Source of the DNA: Eubacteriaceae bacterium Marseille-Q4139
GTDB taxonomy: Bacteria > Bacillota > Clostridia > Lachnospirales > Lachnospiraceae
Assembly (NCBI GenBank): GCA_018223415.1
Contig: JAGTTQ010000001.1
Span: 1,378,365 to 1,442,364 of the forward strand
Direction: 5' to 3'
DNA length: 64,000 nucleotides
Shown here: in pieces, positions 23,124-31,121 of the stretch
How positions within the stretch are numbered: position 1 is the stretch's first letter
How the letters are laid out: each line of letters starts with the position of its first letter
Notes under the pieces: generated by a model
Told to the model about the DNA's origin: nothing
Seen by the model: the letters and a program-made list of their open reading frames with translations, nothing else
The model's database searches: none
Program-made: the position numbers and the translations under genes

Positions 23124-24326
23124 TCAAACTTTTTCTTCGTTTTTTTGTCCATTTTGACAATTTCTCTGGGCAGAATGAAGCTTCCGCGCCAGGACGGCCA
23201 GATAGAGCTTAAAATTGTCCTTCGGGTTCTTTAAATCCAGGCCCGTAAGCTCCTGGAGACGGTGCAGGCGGTACTTGATCGTGTTCCGGTGGGTGTGCAT
23301 CCGCTCCGCCACCAGCTCCATGCGTCCGTCGCATTCGTAATAGCACGTCAGCGTGTCCAGGATTTCCCTGTTTTTCACCATGGAAAGAGCGCCGGCAAAT
23401 ACCCTGGTGCCGCGCTGGGACAGCACTTCCTCCAGCGTACAGAAGGGCTGCATCTCCTGCCAGGTATAATAATTTTTGCCCGGGAACAGCAGGGCTCCCG
23501 TCTTTTTCGCCCGGAAGGAAGCCGTGTAGGTACCGCGGATTCCCGAAAGGCCCTGTTCCACGGAACCGAGGCCGCAGGAAACGGAAGCAAGGCCGCTCGC
23601 CTCCATGGCTCTTTCCGCCTCTTCCTCCAAAAGCCGGCCGGCGAGAATTTCCAGGGCTGGCTTATCTGCCGTTTCCATTAAAAGCAGGAATCCATTTTCC
23701 AGGGAAAGCTTGTAACAGCCGCGCACGGACGGAGAATCCTTTAAAAACTGCTGAAGGTGCTTGCTCAAGAACCGCAGACCGGCCGGCGCCTCTTTCGGGG
23801 ACACGCCCACGTTTAAGGCACAGAACCAGTTTTTGTCGGCCTCGATTCCAAAAAGCCTTCCCCGCTCCACAATCAAAGTCTCATCGCTGTAATTCTCATA
23901 GATGATGTCCTTGATGTACTTTTCCAGGATCACGGAGGTTCCTTCCTCTTCCATGAGCACCGACATGACGTTAATCATGATGTCGATATAGGGAAGCTCG
24001 AAGGGGATTTCAAGGAGCGGCAGGCCGCACTCGTCCGCCGTTTTCCGCACACCCTCCGCCAGCGAGGCCACATATTTCCCGGTTTTCACCGCAATGCAGC
24101 AGCAGGTATCGGACAGGTCCCGAATCAGGGCGCACTGTTCCTCCTCGCTTTTCCGCACCGAATAAAAGCTGGTAATTAAAAAGTCGTTTCCCTTTAACCA
24201 CCGCTTGATGTCCGGCACCTCCATAACGGTCACATGCTCGGCGCGGCGGCCAAGTCCTTTCTCTCCGGCCGCAACCCGGATCCCCTTAAGCGCCGGCACT
24301 TTCAAAAGATCGCTCACGCTTGCCAA
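23124..24326 (-). CDS. PucR-family transcriptional regulator
   Basis: A 400-residue regulator with the N-terminal PucR ligand-sensing domain (MASVSDLLKVPALKGIRVAAGEKGL) and a C-terminal helix-turn-helix (MELVAERMHTHRNTIKYRLHRLQELTG, about residues 336-362). PucR proteins control purine, allantoin and related N-compound catabolism, usually as activators. The start is a TTG at 24326, eight bases after GGAGG. It precedes and points toward the orotate-type operon, so it is the likely regulator, responding to orotate or a breakdown product. Confidence 0.85.
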   Translation of the reverse strand: MASVSDLLKVPALKGIRVAAGEKGLGRRAEHVTVMEVPDIKRWLKGNDFLITSFYSVRKSEEEQCALIRDLSDTCCCIAVKTGKYVASLAEGVRKTADECGLPLLEIPFELPYIDIMINVMSVLMEEEGTSVILEKYIKDIIYENYSDETLIVERGRLFGIEADKNWFCALNVGVSPKEAPAGLRFLSKHLQQFLKDSPSVRGCYKLSLENGFLLLMETADKPALEILAGRLLEEEAERAMEASGLASVSCGLGSVEQGLSGIRGTYTASFRAKKTGALLFPGKNYYTWQEMQPFCTLEEVLSQRGTRVFAGALSMVKNREILDTLTCYYECDGRMELVAERMHTHRNTIKYRLHRLQELTGLDLKNPKDNFKLYLAVLARKLHSAQRNCQNGQKNEEKV

Positions 24327-24339
24327 TCCGCCTGCCTCC

Positions 24340-25839
24340 TTAAAATCTCCCGAAGGTATCCACCAGCCAGGAAAGCCTGTCCAGATGCTCCTGCTTTAAC
24401 TGCCCGGGCGTCATCCGCCAGCGCCAGTTGTTCCCGACTGTGCCCGGCGTATTCATCCTGGCCCGGTTGTCTAACTTTAACACATCCTGCACCTGGAACA
24501 CCACGACGCTTGCCACCGACGCATACGCCGTAAAGAACACCTTGTCCACCACCTCCGACTGGTGGGCGACGCCCATGTAATCGGAAATATACTGAAGCTC
24601 CCACCACTGGCGCGCCTCGGGCTTAAAGTATCCGGCCAGAGTCTCGTTGTCATGGGTTCCGCCGTAGACGACGGAGTTCGGCGAATACATGTGGGGCAGG
24701 TGCTCGTTGAACCGGTCGCCGCTGAAGGCAAATTCGATGATTTTCATGCCGGGGTAGCCGGTTTCCTCGAGAAGCGCCTTCACATCGGGGTTAAAGACGC
24801 CGAGATCCTCTGCGATGATCTTCGTCTCGCCCACGACGGAATTGATGGCATCCGTCAGAAGCTTTCCGGGGCCTTTCTTCCACTCGCCGAGCTTCCCGTC
24901 CTCTGCGCCGTAAGGGATCGTGTAATACTGCACCACGCCGATGAAATGGTCGATCCGCACCACGTCGTAAAGCCTGGCCGAGGCCTTCATCCGCTCCTTC
25001 CACCATGCGAAATCCGTTTTAATCTGGACATCCCACCGGTACAGCGGATTTCCCCAGAGCTGGCCGGTCTCGCTGAAGGCATCCGGCGGCACGCCTGCCA
25101 CCTTGACCGGCGTCAGGTTCTCCTCGTCCAAAAGGAACAGTTCCGGATGCGTCCAGACATCGGCGCTGTCGAGAGCCACATAGATCGGGATGTCGCCGAT
25201 GATCCGGATGCCCTGCTCGTTGGCGTATGTACGAAGCTTCTTCCACTGTTTAAAGAACTGGTACTGGAGGAATTTGAAAAAGTCGATGTCGTCCTTTAAT
25301 TCCTCCCGGTACTTTTCCACGGCCTCCCGCTTCCTAAAGCGGATATCCTCGGGCCAGGCCAGCCATTCTTTGTTGTCAAAATGGAATTTTAACGCCATAT
25401 AAAAGGCATAGTCACCGAGCCAGAACCAGTTTTCCAGGCAAAATTTTTCATAGCCCTCTTCCTCCTTAAATTCGCTGCGGGCGTATGCCTTTTTAAGCAG
25501 CGGGAAGCGGTAATAAAAAATGGCGTCGTAAGCCACCTGGGACGGGTCTTCCCCCCAGTAGCAGGCGTCAACTTCCTCCTTTTTTAAAAGCCCTTCCTCC
25601 ATAAGGATATCAAGGTCGATGAAATATGGGTTCCCTGCGAAAGCAGAAAAGGACTGATACGGACTGTCCCCATAGCTTGTGGGCCCCACCGGCAGCACCT
25701 GCCAGTATTTCTGCCTGGCTTTTTTTAACATGTCCACAAACTCATAGGCACTTTTCCCGAAGGTTCCGATTCCGTATGGCGACGGCAGGCTGGAAATGGG
25801 CATCAGAAGCCCTGCTCCGCGCTCCAACATGGTTTTCAT
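24340..25839 (-). CDS. malQ: 4-alpha-glucanotransferase (amylomaltase)
   Basis: A 499-residue GH77 enzyme of standard length. The N-terminal RGAGLLMPISSLPSPYGIGTFG block is diagnostic. Catalytic motifs are VVRIDHFIG (nucleophile Asp), IIAEDLG (acid/base Glu) and GTHDNET (third Asp). It transfers maltosyl and longer units between alpha-1,4 glucans in the cytoplasm. It ends 13 bases before the pucR start. The start ATG 25839 follows AAAGGA. Confidence 0.95.
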   Translation of the reverse strand: MKTMLERGAGLLMPISSLPSPYGIGTFGKSAYEFVDMLKKARQKYWQVLPVGPTSYGDSPYQSFSAFAGNPYFIDLDILMEEGLLKKEEVDACYWGEDPSQVAYDAIFYYRFPLLKKAYARSEFKEEEGYEKFCLENWFWLGDYAFYMALKFHFDNKEWLAWPEDIRFRKREAVEKYREELKDDIDFFKFLQYQFFKQWKKLRTYANEQGIRIIGDIPIYVALDSADVWTHPELFLLDEENLTPVKVAGVPPDAFSETGQLWGNPLYRWDVQIKTDFAWWKERMKASARLYDVVRIDHFIGVVQYYTIPYGAEDGKLGEWKKGPGKLLTDAINSVVGETKIIAEDLGVFNPDVKALLEETGYPGMKIIEFAFSGDRFNEHLPHMYSPNSVVYGGTHDNETLAGYFKPEARQWWELQYISDYMGVAHQSEVVDKVFFTAYASVASVVVFQVQDVLKLDNRARMNTPGTVGNNWRWRMTPGQLKQEHLDRLSWLVDTFGRF

Positions 25840-25950
25840 ATGACAGTTTCCTTTCTGCGGCACAGGCATAAGGCCTGGCCGCCGCCTGCATTCTTAAAAT
25901 CTCTTGCAGGTATCGGTTTAAGTATAAGGGATGACGGGGGAAAATGCAAG

Positions 25951-25985
25951 AAAGAGGCGCCTCCAATTTGAAGAGACGCCTCTTT
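25951..25985 (-). terminator. Terminator after the CdaR/PucR-like regulator gene
   Basis: Stem AAAGAGGCG (25951-25959) / CGCCTCTTT (25977-25985); the minus strand runs on into T-rich sequence. It separates the regulator from malQ. Confidence 0.8.
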
Positions 25986-26022
25986 CCGTACCCGGCCGCG
26001 GCATTCCGCCTGCCGGAATTTT

Positions 26023-26847
26023 TTATCTGCTTTTTCTGATTCTCTCGTCGTTCTCGAGAACCTTCTTTGCGATTGTGATGAAATGGAGTTTGAAATTGTC
26101 CTCCGTATCGTTTACGTCAAGGCCTGTGTTGAGCTTTACCTGAGCCAGGCTGTGCTTCACCTCATCCTCGCTCATGCCGAGCTGTTCCGCCGTCAGGGCG
26201 ATGTCTTCCTTGCACTTATAATACTTGGAGAGCACACGCTTTTCCGTATCGCCGAGCTGCTGGAGCACGGTTCTTGTGAGGCGGTCGCCGAAGTTTACAA
26301 CCATCTGGTTGATGCTGCTGTAAATCTCCATGCCCATGTATTCCAGGATGGTACGGTCTTTCTTGAAGATTTCGCCGGCCTTTACGGCATCCTGTGCATT
26401 ATAATAGGTATGCTTGATTCCCTTGATTCCGCCTTCGATGGTTCCGATACCCACGCGGACACGCTTGTCCGTAGGGATTTTCTCCACTTCCGCCGGGACA
26501 ATCTCTTTCACCTTGTCAAGAACCTGGCGCATGGACGCCTTGTCCTCGGTAATCAGGATCGCGCAGACGCCGGCATCACACGTGATAATCTGTTTTCCCT
26601 GGATTTTTTTGTTGATCTCGGAAAGCTCGATGACCTTTTCCGCCGGTGCGTTCAGTTTTTCTCTGTCCTCAGCCGTCACATTGACATCGGACGGATACAG
26701 GAATGAAACTGCCATGAACATGTCATGATCCACGTCAAAGCCAAGCTGTTTCCCGAACTGTTTTACAAGCCCCTCGTCCTCATAATAGCCGATCACGATG
26801 TCATTGAAATAAGCAGACAATGTAATATCTGTCGTATTTTTGTTCAT
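26023..26847 (-). CDS. CdaR/PucR-like helix-turn-helix regulator
   Basis: A 274-residue protein. The middle part (RVRVGIGTIEGGIKGIKHTYYNAQDAVKAGEIF) resembles the degenerate GGDEF-like domain of CdaR proteins, and the end (CKEDIALTAEQLGMSEDEVKHSLAQVKLNTGLDVNDTEDNFKLHF) is the PucR C-terminal helix-turn-helix. It lacks the N-terminal ligand domain of full PucR proteins. Start ATG 26847 follows GAGGGGTGG. It is a single-gene unit with its own promoter and terminator; the target is unknown. Confidence 0.7.
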   Translation of the reverse strand: MNKNTTDITLSAYFNDIVIGYYEDEGLVKQFGKQLGFDVDHDMFMAVSFLYPSDVNVTAEDREKLNAPAEKVIELSEINKKIQGKQIITCDAGVCAILITEDKASMRQVLDKVKEIVPAEVEKIPTDKRVRVGIGTIEGGIKGIKHTYYNAQDAVKAGEIFKKDRTILEYMGMEIYSSINQMVVNFGDRLTRTVLQQLGDTEKRVLSKYYKCKEDIALTAEQLGMSEDEVKHSLAQVKLNTGLDVNDTEDNFKLHFITIAKKVLENDERIRKSR

Positions 26848-26901
26848 AAAATATCCACCCCTCAACATGTCAAGTTTTCAGTTTCTATATGGGAAAGCCT
26901 T

Positions 26902-26930
26902 ATTATATATACTCTCACGACGTTTGTCAA
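26902..26930 (-). promoter_or_regulatory. Promoter of the CdaR/PucR-like regulator
   Basis: Minus strand TTGACA (26925-26930), 17-base spacer, perfect TATAAT (26902-26907). Confidence 0.75.
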
Positions 26931-26957
26931 TAGCCAGGGAGCGAAATTTCCGTTTTC

Positions 26958-27641
26958 CTAGAGAATCTTTTTAAGCTCGGAAAGATCGTGAATTTCGTAG
27001 TCCACCTTGACGCCGGCCGTATTCTCTTCGCCCTTCGGATTGTACCAGCAGGCGTCGATGCCGCTCCGGTTCGCGCCGCGGATGTCCGAGGTCAGGGAAT
27101 CGCCGACCACCAGCATGTTTTCCACGTCCCGCCGTCCCATGTGCCGGAAGCAGTATTCAAAAAATTCCTCCTGGGGCTTCTGGGCTCCGGCTTCCTCTGA
27201 AATGAAGATGCCGTCGAAGTATTTTTTCAGGCCGGAATCGCCGAGGCGGCGGTTCTGGGTGGTGGCGACGCCGTTTGTCACGATGTAAAGCTTATATTTT
27301 TCCTTCAGATAGGTAAGGATTTCCTCGGCTCCCTCAATCAGGTCTGAGGACGTATCAAGGGTTTCCCGGTAAAGACGATCTACCTCGCGGCCGTCCACGG
27401 TGATACCGAAGCTTCCAAAAAAGTCCTCGAACCGCAGGCCTAAGATCTCGTCCCTGGTAAATTCCCCTTTCTCGAGCCGCTGCCAGTAGCTTTTGTTTAA
27501 CACGCTGTATTTTTCTTTGTTCTCCGCCGTAACAGGCACGCCGAATCTCGCAAGGAGGGACTCGATTCCGCGATCCTCTGCCTTGGCAAAGTCGAGAAGT
27601 GTCCCGTCGGCATCAAATAGAATCATTTCGTATGTTTTCAT
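26958..27641 (-). CDS. HAD hydrolase, YjjG-like pyrimidine nucleotidase
   Basis: A 227-residue HAD protein with motif I LFDADGTLLDF (nucleophile Asp), motif II IVTNG, motif III Lys in AQKPQEEFFEY and motif IV VVGDSLTSDIRGA. Sequence and length fit the YjjG branch, which removes phosphate from non-canonical and normal pyrimidine monophosphates. Its ATG overlaps the stop of the second dihydroorotase gene as ATGA, so the pair is translationally coupled, giving a pyrimidine-related pair. Confidence 0.85.
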   Translation of the reverse strand: MKTYEMILFDADGTLLDFAKAEDRGIESLLARFGVPVTAENKEKYSVLNKSYWQRLEKGEFTRDEILGLRFEDFFGSFGITVDGREVDRLYRETLDTSSDLIEGAEEILTYLKEKYKLYIVTNGVATTQNRRLGDSGLKKYFDGIFISEEAGAQKPQEEFFEYCFRHMGRRDVENMLVVGDSLTSDIRGANRSGIDACWYNPKGEENTAGVKVDYEIHDLSELKKIL

Positions 27642-28918
27642 CTCTTATCCTCGTAAACCACGGCTCCGCCGCAGATGGTGTATTTGACTCTTCCGTAAAG
27701 GGTCTGGCCCAAAAACGGCGTGTTGCAGGATTTGGACGCGATCTCGTCCTCCGTAACCGTCCAGCTTTCGTCCTCGTTAAAGATCACGATGTCCGCATCG
27801 GCGCCTTCCGAAAGGGTGCCCTTGTCAAAATGATAAAGCTTTGCCGGGTTCAAGCTCATCTTTTCCATGAGCTCTGACATCGTCAGATGTCCTGTCTTTA
27901 CCAGATTCGTCACGGCAAGGGCAAGGGCCGTCTCAAGGCCGATGATGCCGCTCGGCGCTTTCCACATGGGCTCTGCGGCCTTTTCCTCCGAACTGTGAGG
28001 CGCATGGTCGGTGGCAATCATGTCGATGGTGCCGTCCTTGATGCCCTCGATGATGGCCTCCCGGTCGGCGGCCGTCCGAAGCGGCGGGTTCATCTTCGCC
28101 ATGGCGCCGTGCTCCAAAACTGCCGTCTCATCCAGCGTAAAGTGGTGCGGCGTCACCTCGGCCGTCACGTTTGCGCCCAGCTCCTTTGCAAGCTTCACCA
28201 TCTTCACGGCGTTTTTCGAGCTGATATGCTGGATGTTCACGGCGGCGCCGGTGTGGAGCGCAATCATGCAGTCGCGGGCCACGAGCGAGTCCTCGGCTAA
28301 CGCCGGCGAGCCGGTGATCCCAAGCTTTTTCGCCGTTTCCCCGGCATTGATGCCATTTTCCGTGATGAACGCCGGGTCTTCTTCATGGAAGCTTAAGGGC
28401 ACGTTTAACTCCTTTGCCTGTTCCATGGCCGTTTTCACAAGCTTCACGTCCATGATCGGGATTCCGTCGTCCGTAAAACCGGCAGCCCCGGCTTCCTTTA
28501 AGGCCTTCATGTCGGTCAGCTCCTGTCCCTTCATACCGACGGAAATGCAGGCGGCCGACATCACGTTGATTCCCGTCTTTTTTCCCTCTTCCAGGACGTA
28601 TGTTAAGGTCTCCACGCTGTCCACCGGCCGCTTCGTGTTCGCCATGGTGACAACCGTCGTAAAGCCGCCCTTTTTCGCCGCGGCGGCGCCTGTCTGGATG
28701 TCTTCCTTATAAGTCAGTCCGGGATCGCGGAAGTGGACATGAACGTCGATAAGCCCCGGCGCAACCACGCAGCCGGACGCGTCGATGACGGTCTCATAGC
28801 TGCCGTCCTCGAGGCCTGTCCCGATTTTCTTGATTTTTCCGTTCTCAATGACAAGATCTGCCGTCTGATCCATTCCGTTCTTCGGATCCACGATCCGTCC
28901 GCCTTTAATCAGCATCAT
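27638..28918 (-). CDS. pyrC: Dihydroorotase, class I (copy 2)
   Basis: A 426-residue paralogue of the 20553-21836 protein with the same catalytic set: His60 and His62 in DVHVHFRDPG, FTDDGIP, FHEED, NIQHISS and TDHAPH. It is in an operon with a YjjG-like nucleotidase, a VOC protein and an MBL hydrolase, not with other de novo pyrimidine genes. Which copy serves biosynthesis cannot be told from sequence; this one is the better candidate because the other sits in a degradation-type operon. Start ATG 28918 follows AAGGAGGAAAACTTT. Confidence 0.88.
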   Translation of the reverse strand: MMLIKGGRIVDPKNGMDQTADLVIENGKIKKIGTGLEDGSYETVIDASGCVVAPGLIDVHVHFRDPGLTYKEDIQTGAAAAKKGGFTTVVTMANTKRPVDSVETLTYVLEEGKKTGINVMSAACISVGMKGQELTDMKALKEAGAAGFTDDGIPIMDVKLVKTAMEQAKELNVPLSFHEEDPAFITENGINAGETAKKLGITGSPALAEDSLVARDCMIALHTGAAVNIQHISSKNAVKMVKLAKELGANVTAEVTPHHFTLDETAVLEHGAMAKMNPPLRTAADREAIIEGIKDGTIDMIATDHAPHSSEEKAAEPMWKAPSGIIGLETALALAVTNLVKTGHLTMSELMEKMSLNPAKLYHFDKGTLSEGADADIVIFNEDESWTVTEDEIASKSCNTPFLGQTLYGRVKYTICGGAVVYEDKR

Positions 28919-28931
28919 AAAGTTTTCCTCC

Positions 28932-29303
28932 TTATCGTTTCGGCACGATTTCCAGCCAGTAGTCATCGGGATCCGTGATGAAATAGATTCCCATTTTCTC
29001 GTTTTCAAAGCAGATACAGCCCATTTCCTTGTGCTTTGCATGGGCCGCCTCAAAGTCGTCGGTGATGAAAGCCAGGTGGAACTCGTTGTCGCCCAGGTCA
29101 TAATGGTCCTTTTCCCAGTCCCTGAGCCAGGTCAGCTCCAGCTTATGAGGCGTCGTCCCGTCGCCGAGATAGACGATAATGAAGCTTCCGTCCTCAGCTT
29201 CTTTCCGTTTGACTTCCTTAAGCCCAAGGGCCTCCTCGTAAAATTTCAGAGATTTGTCCAGATCCATGACGTTGAAATTGTTGTGCGCAAACTGAAAATT
29301 CAT
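28932..29303 (-). CDS. VOC family protein, lactoylglutathione lyase-like
   Basis: A 123-residue vicinal-oxygen-chelate protein. The glyoxalase I layout is visible: FAHNNFNVMDLDKSLKFYEEALGL (first beta-alpha-beta unit with the His ligand), LELTWLRDWEK, then NEFHLAFITDDFEAAH and a C-terminal YFITDPDDYWLEIVP with the Glu ligand. Function may be methylglyoxal detoxification or another isomerisation. Fourteen bases separate it from the dihydroorotase start and thirteen from the MBL stop. AAGGAGGACAAT precedes the ATG. Confidence 0.85.
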   Translation of the reverse strand: MNFQFAHNNFNVMDLDKSLKFYEEALGLKEVKRKEAEDGSFIIVYLGDGTTPHKLELTWLRDWEKDHYDLGDNEFHLAFITDDFEAAHAKHKEMGCICFENEKMGIYFITDPDDYWLEIVPKR

Positions 29304-29316
29304 ATTGTCCTCCTTC

Positions 29317-30012
29317 TTAAAGCTCAAATTGCTGTCCTTCTTTGGAAATTTCCACGATTTTATCACGATAGCCTTCGGAACAGGGAAGCGCCTTTAACCT
29401 GGATGCCACGTCGAACTGGCCCCAGAAATGCATCGGGAAAATGGCTTTCGCATCGGCCTCCTTCATGAAATCGTCGATGCCCAGATAAAACCACTGTTCC
29501 AGCCGCGGATCCAGCGGAAGAAACGCTGCGTCAGCCGTCCGCCCGGCCATCTTTTCGATTTCCTCCCGGTAGGCCTTTGTCATGTTCCGGTTCCACTCGT
29601 CTTCCTCGCCTTCCCAGTACCAGTGATTTAAGTCACCGGCATGGTAGATTTCCTTTCCGTCCGCCGTACACCAGAAGGCGACGCCTTCGTCCGTGGAACG
29701 GAAGGTTTCGACTGTAATTCCCCCGATCTCCCGCTTTTCTCCCGGCGCCAGAAAAACGGTCTTCTCCTTTAGGCCGTCCGGCACCCGCTTTCTCCAGATA
29801 TCCGAGGAGAGCACAAACGTGCAGTCGGGATGGCCGTCCGCCAGGTCAAAAATCACCTTGGAAAAGTGGTCGGGGTGGCGGTGGCTGGCGAACACATAGA
29901 GGGGCTTTTCCGCCGGGATTTCCGGCAGCGTTCCCTCGAAATAGTCAAACAGCAGGCAGGCATGGCTCGTCTCCGCGAGAAATGCGCTGTGATGGATGTA
30001 TGTGATTTTCAT
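29317..30012 (-). CDS. MBL-fold metallohydrolase
   Basis: A 231-residue protein with a metallo-beta-lactamase-like fold. FASHRHPDHFSKV is the HxHxDH metal motif with the first His replaced (SHRHPDH retains two His and the Asp-His pair), HAGDLNHWYW provides a further Asp, and MHFWGQFD near the end gives the last His. It resembles UlaG/YcjY-type uncharacterised hydrolases. Start ATG 30012 follows AGGAGG. The gene is part of the operon that runs from the zinc-ribbon gene to yjjG. Substrate unknown. Confidence 0.78.
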   Translation of the reverse strand: MKITYIHHSAFLAETSHACLLFDYFEGTLPEIPAEKPLYVFASHRHPDHFSKVIFDLADGHPDCTFVLSSDIWRKRVPDGLKEKTVFLAPGEKREIGGITVETFRSTDEGVAFWCTADGKEIYHAGDLNHWYWEGEEDEWNRNMTKAYREEIEKMAGRTADAAFLPLDPRLEQWFYLGIDDFMKEADAKAIFPMHFWGQFDVASRLKALPCSEGYRDKIVEISKEGQQFEL

Positions 30013-30043
30013 GGGCTTTTCTGACCTCCTGTCATGCTTTCTG

Positions 30044-30436
30044 TTACAAAAGTCTCTGGCCGCATTTCGGGCAGTATTCATAGTCCTCCCTGGTGGAAAA
30101 GCCGCAGGCAGGGCAGCGGCGCTCCCTCGTCTCCCATGCAGGCGGATTGTGGCCGTCCTCCAAAAGGGTCAGATCCTCCGGCCGGATTTCCAGCTCCTCG
30201 CCGCGCTCGATCCGCCGTCCCACGTCCTCCGCCAGGGCGTAGAGCGTCCCGCAGCAGGTGGTCTTCGCGTAGTAGCGGCGGTTCCATTTAAAAACCGGGA
30301 TGAAAAACAGGGACAGGCACATGTACGTCATGTAAACCTGGTACCTGCCGTATCTCCCGCACCGGCCGCATACCATGGCGGCCGCCTGGTAAAGAAGTTC
30401 TTTTGTTTTCTGCGTGATTCCGCCGATAAAGATCAT
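30044..30436 (-). CDS. Zinc-ribbon domain protein
   Basis: A 130-residue protein beginning MIFIGGITQKTKELL, with CGRCGRYGRYQ in the first third, one hydrophobic stretch (YMTYMCLSLFFIPVFKW) and a C-terminal zinc ribbon (CPACGFSTREDYEYCPKCG). The family is small and uncharacterised. Start ATG 30436, eleven bases after AAGGAGG, was chosen over ATG 30508 because the predicted transcript begins near 30508 and there is no binding site there. First gene of the five-gene minus-strand operon. Confidence 0.72.
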   Translation of the reverse strand: MIFIGGITQKTKELLYQAAAMVCGRCGRYGRYQVYMTYMCLSLFFIPVFKWNRRYYAKTTCCGTLYALAEDVGRRIERGEELEIRPEDLTLLEDGHNPPAWETRERRCPACGFSTREDYEYCPKCGQRLL

Positions 30437-30514
30437 CGTGCCCAGGGCCTCCTTGCCGTTTTCGGACGCGTTTTTTCCTTTTCGGGGCTTTGCCGCATCC
30501 GGACTCATACCATA

Positions 30515-30567
30515 AGTATAGCATACATGGCTTTCTTCTTGCAATTCCATCGGAAGTATTTTATACT
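30515..30567. promoter_or_regulatory. Divergent promoters sharing one palindromic -35
   Basis: TTGCAA at 30539-30544 is its own reverse complement. To the left, on the minus strand, TATACT (30515-30520) lies 18 bases away; to the right, on the plus strand, TATACT (30562-30567) lies 17 bases away. One hexamer can thus serve as -35 for both the zinc-ribbon operon and the thioesterase gene, but not for both at once. Confidence 0.65.
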
Positions 30568-30643
30568 GAAATCGAAAAACGGCGGTCTGGTGCCGTTTCA
30601 GCTTTAAAAATGAGACAGGAAATGAAATTGGAGGTACAAAGGA

Positions 30644-31033
30644 ATGCTGACGATTGGAATAAAGGGACGCGAAGAAGTCATGGTGACAGAGGAAAATACG
30701 GCGAAGGCCATGGGCAGCGGGACGCTTGACGTGTTCGCAACGCCGGCCATGACGGCGCTTATGGAAATGACGGCTTGGAAAAGCGTCGCCCCGTTTTTGG
30801 AGGACGGCGACGGAACCGTCGGGACGCTGCTTCAGATCACCCACGACGCCCCCACGCCCCTCGGCATGAAGGTCTTTTGCGAAAGCGAGCTTTTGGAAAT
30901 CGACGGACGCCGCCTCGTCTTCCACGTGGCTGCGTTTGATGCGAAAGGGAAAATCGGCGAAGGCCGGCATGAGCGGTTTGTCATCAACAATGAGAGGTTT
31001 GCGGCGAAGGCGGAGAAAAAGAGAGAAAAGTAG
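30644..31033 (+). CDS. Hotdog thioesterase, fluoroacetyl-CoA thioesterase (FlK)-like
   Basis: A 129-residue single hotdog-domain protein. The block FATPAMTALMEMTAW and the later ITHDAPTPLGMKV contain the Thr, Glu and His that form the catalytic triad of FlK-type thioesterases. Members hydrolyse small acyl-CoAs; the physiological substrate here is unknown. GGAGGTACAAAGGA precedes the ATG. It is a single-gene unit with a divergent promoter and its own terminator. Confidence 0.82.
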   Translation: MLTIGIKGREEVMVTEENTAKAMGSGTLDVFATPAMTALMEMTAWKSVAPFLEDGDGTVGTLLQITHDAPTPLGMKVFCESELLEIDGRRLVFHVAAFDAKGKIGEGRHERFVINNERFAAKAEKKREK

Positions 31034-31038
31034 AAAAG

Positions 31039-31076
31039 TGGCGGAGGGACACGTCGATGTCTTCTCCGCCATTTTT
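31039..31076 (+). terminator. Terminator after the thioesterase gene
   Basis: Stem TGGCGGAG (31039-31046) / CTCCGCCA (31064-31071) followed by TTTTTCTGTTTTT. Confidence 0.85.
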
Positions 31077-31121
31077 CTGTTTTTAGCGTCTGGTTTTCGT
31101 CTTCTCTATTTTTCTCTCCCC

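Noticed and set aside
30044..31072. A 342-codon minus-strand frame covering the zinc-ribbon gene and the thioesterase gene
   Set aside because: Only the last 130 codons look like a protein; the rest is antisense to the thioesterase, and the mapped promoter elements lie inside it.
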